DNA of 64,000 nt from Yponomeuta sedellus (GCA_934045075.1 OW203726.1:21081488-21145487); one strand, 5' to 3'; positions 21,401-30,764 are shown, counted from the first letter of the stretch. A program made the numbers and translations. Notes: generated from the sequence alone by a model not told the origin.

Positions 21401-21574
21401 ACAAACACGGGTTTGTGGTGTCTCAAATCAAGGAATGATAACTGCAAACCCGTGCCCATTATGAGGACGCGCGCCTTGAATTCAACACGCTTTTGTGAGT
21501 TGAGTTAGCGAAACAAACCCGTGTAAGCTTAGAGGCAGTACTGCCTCGTATTATGCACGGAAATGTAAATACGC
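18406..21574 (+). mobile_element. Autonomous Mutator-like element (MULE), 3.17 kb
   Basis: The termini begin GCGTATTTAC and end in the inverse complement. The left TIR (18406-18540) and right TIR (21442-21574) share long blocks such as 'tacgaggcagtactgcct', 'tgttgaattcaagg' and 'gcgtcctcataatg', with interspersed differences. The element is flanked by the exact 9-bp duplication CATCCGGCA (18397-18405 and 21575-21583), the size typical of MULEs, and sits inside a SINE-D. It carries one gene, an intact MULE transposase. The only complete, apparently coding-competent element in the window. Confidence 0.9.
18756..21053 (+). CDS. MULE transposase, intact, 765 aa
   Basis: This is a DDE-type transposase expected to cut at the element's TIRs and insert it with 9-bp duplications. 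The N-terminal DNA-binding zinc finger is of WRKY/FLYWCH-like spacing: C80, C101, H137, H139. The catalytic core follows the MULE pattern: D275 in 'VFIDTSG', D341 or D342 in 'VIMTDDSSAE' followed by 'LLCIFHVNQALW' (C362, H365), and E458 in 'NNTNNYCESS'. A SWIM zinc finger follows (C550-x-C552-x8-C561-x-H563, 'CDCTNGTGGRFCKH'). The C-terminus is basic with a likely nuclear signal (KRKR at 744-747). I chose the ATG at 18756; the frame extends upstream only to a TTG. There is no stop or frameshift in 765 codons, unlike every other transposon gene here. The coding region is unspliced. The 215-bp leader between the TIR and ATG should contain its promoter. Family identity is firm; activity is inferred only from integrity. 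Confidence 0.9.
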   Translation: MEQLKDVLRVFLDSFEIVKYDGDNNNYRSAIRCAISHEEDYDEKCGFFIEKFSELTQTNWIMMRRYSQKTRYDFRKVYVCHLSERNKTKNKKNGPNRNYNCKAIIGIKFLKVTKSTLKNSSLMRQGLNVLVDINYSHSHRVNVAQALSLLRCSDDTVKKFESYFEGGMTAAASKSYHEMAIIEESEENAYITLSNAQKNPLDRQVTHLYEQWRLRTYGTRDLSDVVEILKRKKIEMSETNVKLFVNEDPTTCIIITPIMQRVFMAGLADEMVFIDTSGSCDQTNACVTFIFAASKIGALPIVVILHTGQSQENYTHCFQSAKKYLQEICEKIFEPKVIMTDDSSAERNGLRAVFPNSRMLLCIFHVNQALWRWLWQSEHDVCKDDRQSVMQKFRSVMYAQTILEADINMSQLLVDEAVKNNEKLDRHIMHLWERREEWCLAYRAEILTRGNNTNNYCESSIRIFKDVVLQRCKVFNMCALVDFIAKTFEAYHKKRLIQFANGRARHLTLAYEKFQQGCHTITEIVQMDVHDFFVKDKTDMYTVNTEIAVCDCTNGTGGRFCKHLCAVEKKYNTVIATSLQLSDLDRQQFAKYALGDQFSESFFDNITGESTADIESSCTGETAPHEIPEEFELPINRAESNMIPNNESYYNAVQNIKDQWQRITDMLILNPNDGHTKTLAKFSSDLSKLQTSASIITYLCEKKVCRRARKIRVQPTSIARRKNRGLPCSGRIQSGRPANPENLKRKRVHNISININNNEPPAKKH

Positions 21575-21670
21575 CATCCGGCATCAGTGAAATTTTGAAC
21601 CTCTTTACAATACACTCTGTATCACGTACAGGCAGCGACACTGGCTGAAGTGATTTGCATCGTTTGCAGC
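21575..21670 (-). mobile_element. SINE-D, upstream part, split by the MULE
   Basis: 'ggcatcagtgaaattttgaa' to 'cgtacaggcagcgacactgg' matches the leader of the uninterrupted SINE-D at 43510-43600. It continues the SINE piece at 18295-18405 across the MULE. Confidence 0.8.
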
Positions 21671-21964
21671 CCCGAGCACCTACGAGTACTTTGCAGTTAG
21701 GTTTAACATCGGTATGATATCGCTGTACCCACATGATTATATTCTTTTTAATGCACTAACCCGTGCTAAGGACAATTTTAAAAACCTTAGCCACTCTAAG
21801 AGGCGCTTTGGAGCTTTGAAAAGAGTAATCTGTGGTTACAGTTTTCCTTGTAAAGTGTCCACTAAAGACTATTTTAAAATATGTTTTAGACTATTTTAGC
21901 CAGCATTTCTGGAGGATATTAAGGAATTGTGTTTTTGTAAATAAGGTTGTCAGTTTTTCCAAGT

Positions 21965-22135
21965 ATTTGTGGCATATAGCCTCCTAAGCCCTGGTGTCCT
22001 AGAAATAGGACATCACTGTTCCAGGTCCAATACTTTCCTCATCATTTTTTGGACAAGAAGAAAAAGTTCTTCAAAATGTACGTAGTTTTAGAAGACTTGA
22101 AGTAACTGTTACCTCCAGGGTTTAGGAGGTTAGAA
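21965..22135. repeat. Fold-back sequence
   Basis: 'cctcctaagccctgg' near 21981 is complementary to 'ccagggtttaggagg' near 22116, with one G:T-type difference. The arms bracket about 120 bp of unassigned sequence, possibly a degraded MITE. Confidence 0.4.
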
Positions 22136-22140
22136 AGTGA

Positions 22141-22435
22141 AAAACATTTATTTATTTTGTAATTAAATTATTTTGTATGAAGTACAAAAACCACAAAAAT
22201 ATTTGAAATACAATATTGCGAACACAAGTGCAACAAAAGAAAAATGCTAGCCATAAGTGACCGGCGCTGGTTTTCTGTTGCTCCTGATTTGCTGATGTAT
22301 GAAAAATTTAAATAAAATAAAGTTTAAAAAATGCGCCCAAAAATACACTTTATAATATAATGGACTTTATCAAAAATAATAACTATAAGTTTATTCAAAT
22401 GAGCTAAGCAGATAAAAATATTAACTAATTGTATG
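22141..22435. other. Unassigned AT-rich sequence
   Basis: No gene or repeat recognised. Confidence 0.35.
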
Positions 22436-22440
22436 GCACA

Positions 22441-22477
22441 TTGTGTGTATGTGACAGTGTTTGTGTGCCTGTGTGTT

Positions 22478-22514
<37 letters not shown>

Positions 22515-22520
22515 GTGACT
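22441..22520. repeat. Compound (GT)n/(GA)n microsatellite
   Basis: A GT-rich run with 'gtgtgtgtgtgtgt' passes into a GA run of about 12 repeats ending near 22515. Confidence 0.9.
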
Positions 22521-22524
22521 GTGT

Positions 22525-23064
22525 ACGTGTGTGCGCGCGTCTGTAGTACCATCATACGTGACGTGTAATGGTGCTAGAGCGTAAGTAAGCGGAACGGGTT
22601 TTTGTAGATAACATTTAAAGTATTGTGAGGCAACTATAGCGAGGACTGTTTGTCCAACAGAAATCTTTTATACTCGTAGTGGACCTTTAAGGTTGCCTTT
22701 GAAATAGGCTTTTGAAGCGGCGGTGGGAGATTGTTCAGACATTTAGTTGCCGAATAGCGAAAACCACCCTCAACTATATATACAAATGAAGGACTTAATA
22801 CATTGTTAACTTACTTTGTTTAGGTCTTGAAGTTTAAAAGGCATTACTAAACCCTAGGAAACGACGTCAATTCCCGAACTTCGCCCGAATTACTGGAACT
22901 GCGCTCGATGGTATCGTGTTCTCGAATACGGTATTCTATTGCGATTCAGACACTTCGATAAAGTCCGCCTTTAAAATATTTATTTAGTAACGAGAAGCTC
23001 ACAGCTCAATAAAACGAACATGGACAATTAATTAGAACTCGTATAAACACTAGTATAAAGTATT
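22525..23064. other. Unassigned sequence
   Basis: No gene or repeat family recognised. Confidence 0.35.
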
Positions 23065-23065
23065 A

Positions 23066-23230
23066 GTATAAGCACATACATTGCTTCTGGCCCCACAGCT
23101 GTGTCCTGGGAACTAGAAACAACGACATCACCAACATGTAAACATCCAAGATTTGGGTTTTTTTTGTTCCCAGCCGGGGTTCGTACCCAGAACCTAGCAG
23201 ATGCGCCACCGCTGCGCCAGAGAGTTCGTC
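23066..23230 (-). mobile_element. SINE-G
   Basis: It shares 'acatacattgcttctggccc', 'caacatgtaaacatccaag', a T-run and a degraded tRNA-like head with the copy at 15785-15925. A family A copy was inserted immediately beside it. Confidence 0.65.
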
Positions 23231-23239
23231 ATTGGACTT

Positions 23240-23622
23240 ACGTTATGAACCCTTGTATGTCCCCACTGCTGGGGCACGGGTCTCTTCCTGCATCGCAGGA
23301 AGGTTAGGCCATACTCCATCACGGTGGCCAAGTCTGGGTTGGTGGAGGATTGTAAGACTGTGGCAGGCCTTACTGTCGGAAGTTACTAAACCGCCCATAA
23401 GGCCTATGACATGGCTTAACGACTGCCATTACATGACAGCCGGCACCAACGGCTTAACGTGCCTTGCGAAGCACGGAAGCGCTCGTAAAAATGCCACTAG
23501 GGGTAGTCACGGGACGATCACTCATCTTGCACTTGACCACGCCTGTTGTTGCTTAACTCAAGTGATTGATTCCAATCACTCGGTCCGCCTATGCCACGAG
23601 TGCTTCTGGACTATTCTGCGCT
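23240..23622 (-). mobile_element. Family A retroposon, full length (383 bp)
   Basis: The 9-bp target duplication ATTGGACTT lies at 23231-23239 and 23623-23631. The copy runs from the constant end ('tatgaacccttgtatg') to 'cacgagtgcttctggactat'. It is the longest bounded copy and defines the approximate full length. Confidence 0.85.
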
Positions 23623-23659
23623 ATTGGACTTGACATGGGCCAATTACGAGCTTTTTTAT

Positions 23660-23770
23660 ACGGTTAAAATCATCACCATCATCAGCTATTTGACGCGCAC
23701 TGAAGGACATAGGCCTCCCTCGTGATTTTCCAACCTTCACGGTCTTGTGCCGTTTCTATCCAGCGGTTAA
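23660..23770 (-). repeat. RTE-like LINE 3' fragment
   Basis: 'atcatcaccatcatcagc' followed by 'gaaggacataggcctccct' and 'ccagcggtt' is the antisense signature of RTE-like 3' tails in Lepidoptera, also seen near 45225 and 62100. Confidence 0.6.
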
Positions 23771-23799
23771 AATCAAAATTAGTTTCATGAGGATTTTAC

Positions 23800-24255
23800 A
23801 AAAATGAGTACTAAAAATGATATTGTTCTTTAATTTCAACACCAGATGACAATGTCTGTGTTAAAAAACGCAGTCAGCGCCACCTAGTGTGGTTTTTAAG
23901 GAGTTATTTATTTCGAAAATAATACGCTCACTTGCTACAATAACTTTTTAAATATGTTGCTATTTTAGCCAACTTCGCAAATGGAGCAGGTCCTTAATTA
24001 TACGTGTATATTCCTTTTTATCAACGTATGCATAATTACATATATAATTCAGATGAATTTCCTTTAAAATAAGGCTTGCATAATTATATTGTTTAGTTAT
24101 AGTCATAACAGTCTTCTGTTCTTCTTCTATGTTTGGAAGAGACTAGTTTACACGACATAGTGAATTCTAGTGAGTGATCTAGTGTAACAAACTGACAAAG
24201 CCGTTAATTTAAATATTATGACGAGATATAAATGTGTTAAACCCTATTTATTCTA
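23800..24255. other. Unassigned AT-rich sequence
   Basis: No gene or family recognised. Confidence 0.35.
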
Positions 24256-24259
24256 TCTA

Positions 24260-24447
24260 CTCTATAATATAAAAATAAATCCCTGAATGTGTTAGTAAGC
24301 GCAAATCTGGAGAGCAGCTGAACCGATTTCGCAAAGTCTTTTTTTAGAATATTCCTTGAAGTACAAGGTAGGTTGTTACGGAGAGTAGAATTTAAAAAAA
24401 TAAAGAATCGACTGTTAGGCGGTACGAAGTTCGCTGGGTCAGCTAGT
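24260..24447 (+). mobile_element. Helitron-like non-autonomous element
   Basis: It starts near 'ctataatataaaaataaatc', contains 'tgtgttagtaagcgcaaatc', and ends 'ctgggtcagctagt'. It is the inverse-oriented relative of 17208-17394. The CTAG terminus and absent TIRs fit the Lep1-type Helitrons. Confidence 0.6.
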
Positions 24448-24448
24448 C

Positions 24449-24562
24449 TTCTTTAATATAAAAATGAATCGCTGAATGTGTTGGTAAGCGCAAATCTCGA
24501 CAGCAGCTGAACCTATTTCGCTAATTCTTTTTTTCAGAATATTACTTGAAGTACGAGGATGG
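24449..24562 (+). mobile_element. Helitron-like element, 3'-truncated tandem neighbour
   Basis: A second 5' half of the same family begins directly after the CTAGT end of the previous copy and is cut off at 'acgaggatgg', where the repeat shared with 18180-18292 starts. Confidence 0.6.
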
Positions 24563-24745
24563 CTACTATCGGATAGAATCGGATATATTCGTGTAATAGA
24601 AATATCAGTACTAATATGACACTTAATTACGAAATCAGAACTCGATCATCAGTACGAAAACCGGCGAAAATTTGCGAAAACCGAAGCCTACTCTAGAGCC
24701 CGAGGTATATTCTAAAAGCTAACAGACTATACGTGCGTCGTGATC
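24563..24745. repeat. Interspersed repeat shared with 18180-18292
   Basis: It begins 'ctactatcggatagaatcgg'. The far side, 'gaggtatattctaaaagcta', is inverted relative to the other copy, so the unit probably has terminal inverted repeats. Confidence 0.5.
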
Positions 24746-25174
24746 TATAGATCATGTCACAGCAAAAGAAGTCTTACCTACATTACCTCGCCTTACTGTT
24801 ATTAATATTATGATAACGGGGTCAGTATAGTGCGACATAGTAAGGCTATTCACGCATGTATTGAAAAATGCAAAAACTCCAGCGCTACTCCAAAATGCCA
24901 CTGATGGGGCTTCGACCGCACTCTCTTCAAGCCCGAACGGAACAAAAACATAACTTCAATGCCTGATATATTTTCCCCTAACAACAACAATAATTTGCTG
25001 TAACAAATAGGTTTTGGCAAAAAGTTAGGCAACACGGCCTCTCTGTCACCGGAGAGTCGATGAGATTGATGGTCCAAAGTATACTCGGCTCGGCGCCGGG
25101 AAATATTTATCTGCAAAGCCCTATGCCTATGGGAGTACTAACATGTGTGTTTGTGTAAAGCCGGGTTTTCTGCT

Positions 25175-25285
25175 CGATTTTTTTTTATGGAGGTAGCGGA
25201 GGTAACCGCCTTCTCAAATGGAAGGTCGTGGGTTCGACCTCCAGCATGTCCCCAATGATGTTGTTTTCAAAGTTACATATATGAA
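25175..25285 (+). mobile_element. SINE-E copy 1, left half
   Basis: A tRNA-like head ('ggaggtagcggaggtaaccg', B-box 'gggttcgacctcc') is followed by the SINE-E body, cut at 'tacatatatgaa' by a second SINE-E. It continues at 25544. Confidence 0.8.
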
Positions 25286-25543
25286 AGGGCGGTGGTAGCG
25301 GAGCGGTGTAGAACGCCGGCCTCTCGGGAGGGCGTGGGTTCAAACCCCGGCATGTACCAATGACTTTGTCTTCTAAGTTATGTTCATTTGTGAAATTATA
25401 GTAGCAATACCACTCGCCGACGGTGAAGGAAAACATCGTAAGGAAACCCTAGTGTCTGAAGTGTTAACGTACATCAGCGCTTGCTACGTACAATGGCCCA
25501 ACTATGAGGCTAAGTGCGGAAATCTCAGGTCTAACTAACTAAC
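25286..25543 (+). mobile_element. SINE-E copy 2, complete (258 bp)
   Basis: It is inserted in copy 1 with the 12-bp target duplication TACATATATGAA (25274-25285, 25544-25555). It has a tRNA-like head with A-box 'ggtagcggagcgg' and B-box 'gggttcaaacccc', a body including 'accaatgactttgtcttcta' and 'accactcgccgacggtgaag', and an (AACT)n tail. Confidence 0.9.
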
Positions 25544-25690
25544 TACATATATGAAGTTATAGAGTAGCAATGCCATACGCTAACTGTGAAGTGAACATCG
25601 TGAAGATTTGAGTGTAAAGTGAAGAACCTCAGCGTTTGAAATTCCTAATCTATGGTGGGCACGCGTAGCAATTACGCCGATACTGGAAAT
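25544..25690 (+). mobile_element. SINE-E copy 1, right half
   Basis: It resumes after the nested copy with 'agttatagagtagcaatgcc' and ends 'gtgggcacgcgtagcaatta'. The divergence from copy 2 fits its older age. Confidence 0.75.
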
Positions 25691-25719
25691 GTAAGCCCTA
25701 TTTTGCAATTTTGCAAACC

Positions 25720-25995
25720 TTATTTTATTTTATTTATTTGCCAATAAACTTAAGTTAACATGACAGGGGATCCCTATTGTATTAACAAGTTTCCGAATTG
25801 TTGAGTTGTAATCATACCACATAACCAGGTACTTAAAACTTAATCTAACTAATATTAATATACACACTAAATAAATACTACTAACTATAACACAACTTAA
25901 ATATAAAATAATTAGAAGTACTAAATAATAACGTTTTACGTACATGTATTTTCTTTAATTGTATTTCTTTTTTTGTGTTTTTCGTGTACAATAAA
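25720..25995 (-). repeat. AT-rich retroposon-like tail
   Basis: The stretch begins with a 'ttattttattttatttattt' run beside 'gccaataaactta', resembling the inverse complement of a LINE 3' end. No protein domain is visible. Confidence 0.35.
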
Positions 25996-25999
25996 GTAT

Positions 26000-26225
26000 A
26001 AACTAAACTAACGTTCACAGAATCCAATCGCTCATCCTGGTCCCAAACTAGGGAGACCTTGGCTACGGTAACCAGGCAAGGACATCACTAACGTAGAAAT
26101 ACACCCAGACTGAGGCCCTTTGTACAGATGCTCGGCGGCCTCTACTGGAAATCGAACCGACGACCTCCGACATGGTAATCAGACATAACACCGCTCGGCC
26201 AACGAGGCAGTTAAATCTGAGAAAA
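26000..26225 (-). mobile_element. SINE-F
   Basis: On the minus strand a tRNA-like head 'tgcctcgttggccgagcggt' leads through 'gtacaaagggcctcagtctg' and 'ccttgcctggttaccgtagc' to 'gtttgggaccaggatgagc'. This is the same layout as 59258-59460. Confidence 0.75.
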
Positions 26226-26308
26226 ACTCGGAAAACATAAACGGTAATTGAGACTTCAATAATGGAGCGTTTTTGAGGTAACCTTGTAAGTAGCCAAAGC
26301 CAATTTGT

Positions 26309-26668
26309 CGATGTAACCCTTGTATGTCCCCACTGCTGGAGCTCGGGTCTCTTCCTGCATCGCAGGAAGGTTGGACTTGGCCCCCGTTGGTGGAGGATTG
26401 TACGACAGTGGTGAGTCTTACTGTCAGAAGTTATCAAGCTGCCTATAAGGTCTCTGACATGGCTTGACGACTGCCATTACATGACAGCGGGCACCAACGG
26501 CTTAGCGTGCCTTGCGAAGCAAGGAAACGCACGGAAAAAATGCCACTAGAGATAGTCACGGGACGGTCACCTATCTTGCACCTGACCGCGCCTGTTGTTC
26601 CTTAACTCAAGTGATTGATTCCAATCACTCGGTCCGGCTAGGCCACGAGCGCTTCCCAGTTCATTAAA
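26309..26668 (-). mobile_element. Family A retroposon (360 bp)
   Basis: The 9-bp target duplication CCAATTTGT lies at 26300-26308 and 26669-26677. About 40 bp of the conserved block after 'gcaggaaggtt' are deleted. The 5' region with 'aagtgattgattccaatcac' is complete. Confidence 0.85.
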
Positions 26669-26944
26669 CCAATTTGTAGTACGTTTAAAATTTTGTTTAG
26701 CCGCAGGAATCACGGCTTTATCTGTACTTTCCTTACCCTTTTATTTTTCTCTAGGATTTATTTCAACTTCCAAGATTTCACGGGGTAGCTGTCAAGGTAA
26801 TTTTATGTAACGGCCCTGCCGTTCAATTCAAATAAGCTCATCCTTCAAATTGGTGTCAATACGTGAATAATGCTGGGAATTTTCTTTAACATTTTATGTT
26901 GAAAAGCCATGGCATTGAATTCTGACAAAATAATATATTTCCCA

Positions 26945-27030
26945 CAACAGAATCCTTTCGTCCTGGTTCCAAACTAGGACACGGGTTCCAACCAGGGACG
27001 CGTCGTGCTATGGTAATCAGGCAAAAAAAT
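26945..27030 (-). mobile_element. SINE-F 3' fragment
   Basis: 'gtcctggttccaaactagga' and 'atggtaatcaggcaaa' match the 3' part of SINE-F in inverse orientation. Confidence 0.5.
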
Positions 27031-27059
27031 TGAAAATTGAACGTGGAAAAACACATTGA

Positions 27060-27193
27060 GCCAGTTTCTGAATTGAGAATTTCGCTAAGTAAATAGTTAA
27101 CTGCAGTACCGTCTCTTCGAATTTCTTAGAAAAGAGCGTGACAGAATCTTACTTAAGTATTGACTTAGTGAAATTCTCAATTCAGAAACCGGC
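27060..27193. mobile_element. Fold-back element, family K, complete
   Basis: The terminal inverted repeats are ~30 bp ('gccagtttctgaattgagaa' and its inverse complement at 27165-27193). The 134-bp unit also occurs at 35300-35396 and as a right half at 27612-27704. It is a small MITE-like family with no coding capacity. Confidence 0.75.
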
Positions 27194-27384
27194 CCACTGT
27201 CTGTTTTCATTTGCACAAATCGAGTACGACGGGTTACAACGGGAATGGAGCCCACCATCTCTGTTCAAATTCAAATCATAAACAGTTGTGAGGGGTAGTT
27301 GAATCAGTAGACTAGCTGCTTCTATATTTCGGTTCGAATCCCAGCAAGGTGAGGTTCAGGGTTTGAAAGTAAATAGTTCACAGT

Positions 27385-27540
27385 AAGATAAGATAAGAAT
27401 ATTCTATATTGTACACTGGAAAGACAACAAATACAAAATAATTGCAAATATACATAGTACAATTGACGGCCTTATTGCTAAAAGCAATTTGTTCCAGACA
27501 TCCTTACGAAGGAAATTAGAAAGACGGGTAGCCAGTGCAA
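27385..27540 (-). mobile_element. Family C retroposon tail
   Basis: The plus strand shows 'aagataagataagaatattc' then 'tacactgg', 'attgacggccttattgctaa' and 'cagacatcctta', the inverse complement of family C (29128, 33755, 48640). Family C looks like the 3' end of an unidentified LINE. Confidence 0.6.
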
Positions 27541-27611
27541 ATTTGAAAATTGATACATACTTGTACTTAATAATAATACACTTACTGCTTATATAAACTT
27601 ATAATTTATTC

Positions 27612-27704
27612 ACTATAGTGCTGTCTCTTCAAATTTCTCAGCAAAGAGCGTTATAGAACGTTACTTTAGTAATTACTTAGTGAGATATTCAATTCAAAAA
27701 CCGG
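27612..27704. mobile_element. Family K element, partial
   Basis: It shares 'gtgctgtctcttc.aatttct' and the right TIR 'caattcaaaaaccggcc' with 27060-27193; the left TIR is missing. Confidence 0.6.
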
Positions 27705-27709
27705 CCATT

Positions 27710-28250
27710 TCTATCTCTCTATCTCTGCTCCTTACTTACCGTAGAGAATACTGACCTCAATACACAATAGACATACCCTTGTAAGGGTTTATTTACACAT
27801 TTCAGAGTTCCCGGACAAAAGGTCCAATTCCTAAAATCACCGCTAACCTAAAATGCCGGCCAGCACTAGTTTATCACCTATCAACACAATCTAATTGAGG
27901 CTAACCAATTTTCCAGCTAACTGAACGGTAAGCCGAGTGATTGACCGATTTAATCAGTTCACTCCGGACTGACTGAACGAATGGAGCCACGGGTACATAC
28001 TCCAAATATTGAACTACAAAATGTTATTGCAAAAACAGAAATCGGCTAAGTGCGTGTCAGACTAGAGCACTGAGGGTTTCATATCAATCTTAGGACTTTA
28101 GGAACGATGTGTTTTATTTCATACAGTTTGGGATCCTTAACAGGAGTACGACTTGCACTTGACTGGTTCTTAATATTCTGCGGAGAATGCAATTTAATCA
28201 TAGCAAGTATTATCGTTTTTCCGATAGGTTAATAACAAAACACGCTTATT
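27710..28250. other. Unassigned sequence
   Basis: No gene or repeat family recognised. Confidence 0.35.
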
Positions 28251-28254
28251 TTTT

Positions 28255-28430
28255 CTTCGATGTCAACCCTTGCATGTCTCCACTGCTGGGGCACGGGTCT
28301 CTTCCTGCATCGCAGGAAGGTTAAGCCATATTCCACCACGGGGGCAACGTCTGGGTTGGTGGAGGATGGCAAGACAGTGGCAGGTCTCACTGTCAGAAGT
28401 GACCAAGCCGCTTATAAGCCCTCTGCCTCT
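28255..28430 (-). mobile_element. Family A retroposon, 5'-truncated
   Basis: The constant end 'cgatgtcaacccttgcatg' is followed by the standard block up to 'gccgcttataagccctctg', where the family sequence stops. Confidence 0.75.
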
Positions 28431-28555
28431 TATTTTTGCTTATTGTTTGTTACTTTGATGAAAATTTCTCATGATAAATTCAAGAATTCATGATAGAGAA
28501 ATAATCGTACAGTTTTATTATTGCAATTATTGAGTTTGACTTTTATATGAACGGA

Positions 28556-28807
28556 CCGGTAGTAGCAGAGCCGTAGAACGCCGGCTTCTCAATCGGGAGG
28601 TCATGGGTTCGAATCCCGGCATGTACCAATGACTTCGTTTTCTAAGGTACATACATTTGTGTTATAATAGTAGCAATACCACTCGCTAACCGTGAAGGAA
28701 AATATCGTGAGGAAACCCTAGTGCCTGAAGTGTTAACATAGCTCCGCGTTTGCTACGTACAATGGCCCAACTATGGGGCTAAGTGCGGAAATCTCAGGTC
28801 TAACTAT
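28556..28807 (+). mobile_element. SINE-E, complete (252 bp)
   Basis: The 8-bp target duplication TGAACGGA lies at 28548-28555 and 28808-28815. Head, body and tail are as in 25286-25543, with B-box 'gggttcgaatccc'. Confidence 0.85.
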
Positions 28808-29127
28808 TGAACGGAGCGCTCTTCAATTCAATTAATTTGTTGGTCAAAAGGCAACTTGCCTTGATACGATATGCACATAATAGGAACGTCAACAAGACAT
28901 GCTTTCTTTAAGCACGAAGTATAGAGTTGGCAATAGCCACGATCGATAAGGCAGTTTGCTATTGAATAAAAATAAATTCCCCCAAAGTTACTAAGATTGT
29001 GTTTTTGTTACAATATTCCAACAACAAACATTCCATTCTGTTTATTATTAAATGCGTATACGTACTTTTGTCTATTAATATTCTTATTTGCACCGCCTAC
29101 ACGTATTTATTTCTCTTCGGAAAATTC

Positions 29128-29237
29128 TCCAACTTGAGGTTGCCTGGAAGAAATGGCTATTAGCAATAAGCCCGCCAATTGTATTTTACCTTTTATATCT
29201 GCCGTTTCTGTAACTGTTTTTCCGGTACACAATAAAG
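29128..29237 (+). mobile_element. Family C, left part, split by family A
   Basis: 'gttgcctggaagaaatggct', 'caataagcccgccaattgta' and 'ggtacacaataaag' are followed by an inserted family A. The expected continuation 'aatactcttatcttatctt' resumes at 29487. Confidence 0.75.
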
Positions 29238-29477
29238 CTTCCGTGCTCGCAAGGCACGTTAAGCCGTTGGTGCCGGCTGTCATGTAATGGCAGTCGTTAA
29301 ACCATATCAGAGGCCTTATGGGCGGCTTGATAACTTCTGTCAGTAAGGCCCGCCACTGTCTTACAATCATCCACCAACCTGGACTTGGCCCCCGTGGTGG
29401 AGTATGGTCTAACCTTCCTGCGATGCAGGAAGAGGCCCGTGCCCCAGCAGTGGGGACATACAAGGGTTGATAACGAT
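29238..29477 (+). mobile_element. Family A retroposon inserted in family C
   Basis: The 9-bp target duplication ACAATAAAG lies at 29229-29237 and 29478-29486. It is 5'-truncated at 'cttccgtgctcgcaaggc' with an intact 3' end 'gggttgataacgat', which shows which end is fixed. Confidence 0.85.
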
Positions 29478-29734
29478 ACAATAAAGAATACTCTTATCTT
29501 ATCTTAATTCTGGATTCACTTACTTTAGTTAAGTTAATAATGTGTAGAGTTTGCGTTTTAAAGTTCTGCATCCGAGTGGTCCCTTCACCCATCTAATTTG
29601 AGTGATGGTGCCACTGGACGCTGTAAATATCATCCCATTCCATAGACGCAAAGGCCAAAAGTTTATGAAAGTTTTACCCCAAAAACATATAGATAGATAG
29701 ATAGAATACTCTTTATTGCTCACAGAAATTTTAG

Positions 29735-30065
29735 TAACATAAACTATCCTGCTAATGTTACAAACGCGAAAGTTTGTAAGTAGAGATGGATGGATGTTTG
29801 TTACTCATTCACGTAAAAACTACCGAATGGATTTTAATGAAACTTCAGAATAATACAGCTTATGCATCTGAATAACACATAGGCTACAATGTATGAGGAT
29901 GTTGTGTGAATTGTCCAAAATATGGCGATGAGTGTCAAGTAAATAGAAAGAAACCTAACATCTGCGAGCTATTCATGCGCTGCCAAAACCCTTTGTACGC
30001 CACACTAATATAAGCAACTCGAAATACTAATCCTGCGCAGACGAAGTTGCGGGCACGAGTTAGTA
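29735..30065 (+). mobile_element. Helitron-like or related non-autonomous repeat
   Basis: It runs from 'ctgctaatgttacaaacgcg' through 'gaatggattttaatgaaact' to 'gcgcagacgaagttgcgggc'. An inverse copy lies at 62345-62632. The 'gaagttgcgggc...gttagta' terminus resembles lepidopteran Helitron ends, but the call is tentative. Confidence 0.5.
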
Positions 30066-30069
30066 TGAA

Positions 30070-30449
30070 AATATAGTACAATTGGCGGCCTTATTACTAA
30101 AAGCAATTAGAACAAGTTAGTTAGAACAAGCAATTAAATGACATTGTTTCAGAGTAACGCCCCGGGCTTAGAGTGGATGTCGGGAAAAAATGGTTTCACT
30201 GAGTGGTTGAGGATGAGACGAAGCTGTTTTATACACGAAGTTGTCTTCCCTAGTTCCAGGCGAGAATTCTTAGTTTCATTCAGAACCGGGCCCCCTGTAA
30301 TGTTATCGTCCCAATGCGCCTAAATACGCACCACTCCAAAACACAGCTGAGGTCGCCGATAAAGAGAGAGAGACACAAAAATCTGCTGACAACGGCATTC
30401 TGTAAGTAGTTATGGCAGCCTTAAGGCCTTTTGTAATGCTGATATGATA
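30070..30449. other. Unassigned sequence with a short family C fragment
   Basis: 'tacaattggcggccttatta' at about 30076-30110 is family C in inverse orientation. The rest is unassigned. Confidence 0.4.
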
Positions 30450-30762
30450 TCAACTTTTCGTATGTCCTCACTGCTGGGGTGCGGGTCTCTTCCTGCCACG
30501 CAGGAAGATTAGGACACGGGGACCAAGTCCGGGTCGGTGAAGGATTGCAAGACAGTGGCGGGCCTTACTGTCAGAAGTTATCAAGCCGCCCATAAGGCCT
30601 CTGACGTGGCTTAACGACTGCCATTACATGACAGTCGGCACCAACGGCCTAAAGTGCGGATGGTCACCTATCCAGCACCTAACCAGCCACCTGTTGTTGC
30701 TTAACTCTAGTGATTGATTCCAATCACTCGGTTAGACTAGACCACGAGCACTTCTGAATTAT
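30450..30762 (-). mobile_element. Family A retroposon
   Basis: It runs from 'gatatcaacttttcgtatg' to 'gaccacgagcacttctgaa', with small internal deletions near 'ggaccaagtccgggtcgg' and after 'ggcctaaagtgcgg'. No clear target duplication was identified. Confidence 0.75.
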
Positions 30763-30764
30763 GT

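Noticed and set aside
23232..23633. A 133-codon frame with a peptide repeated at several loci (PTAGARVSSCIAGRLGH...)
   Set aside because: The peptide is conserved because family A copies are recent; it runs antisense to the inferred retroposition direction and has no domain.
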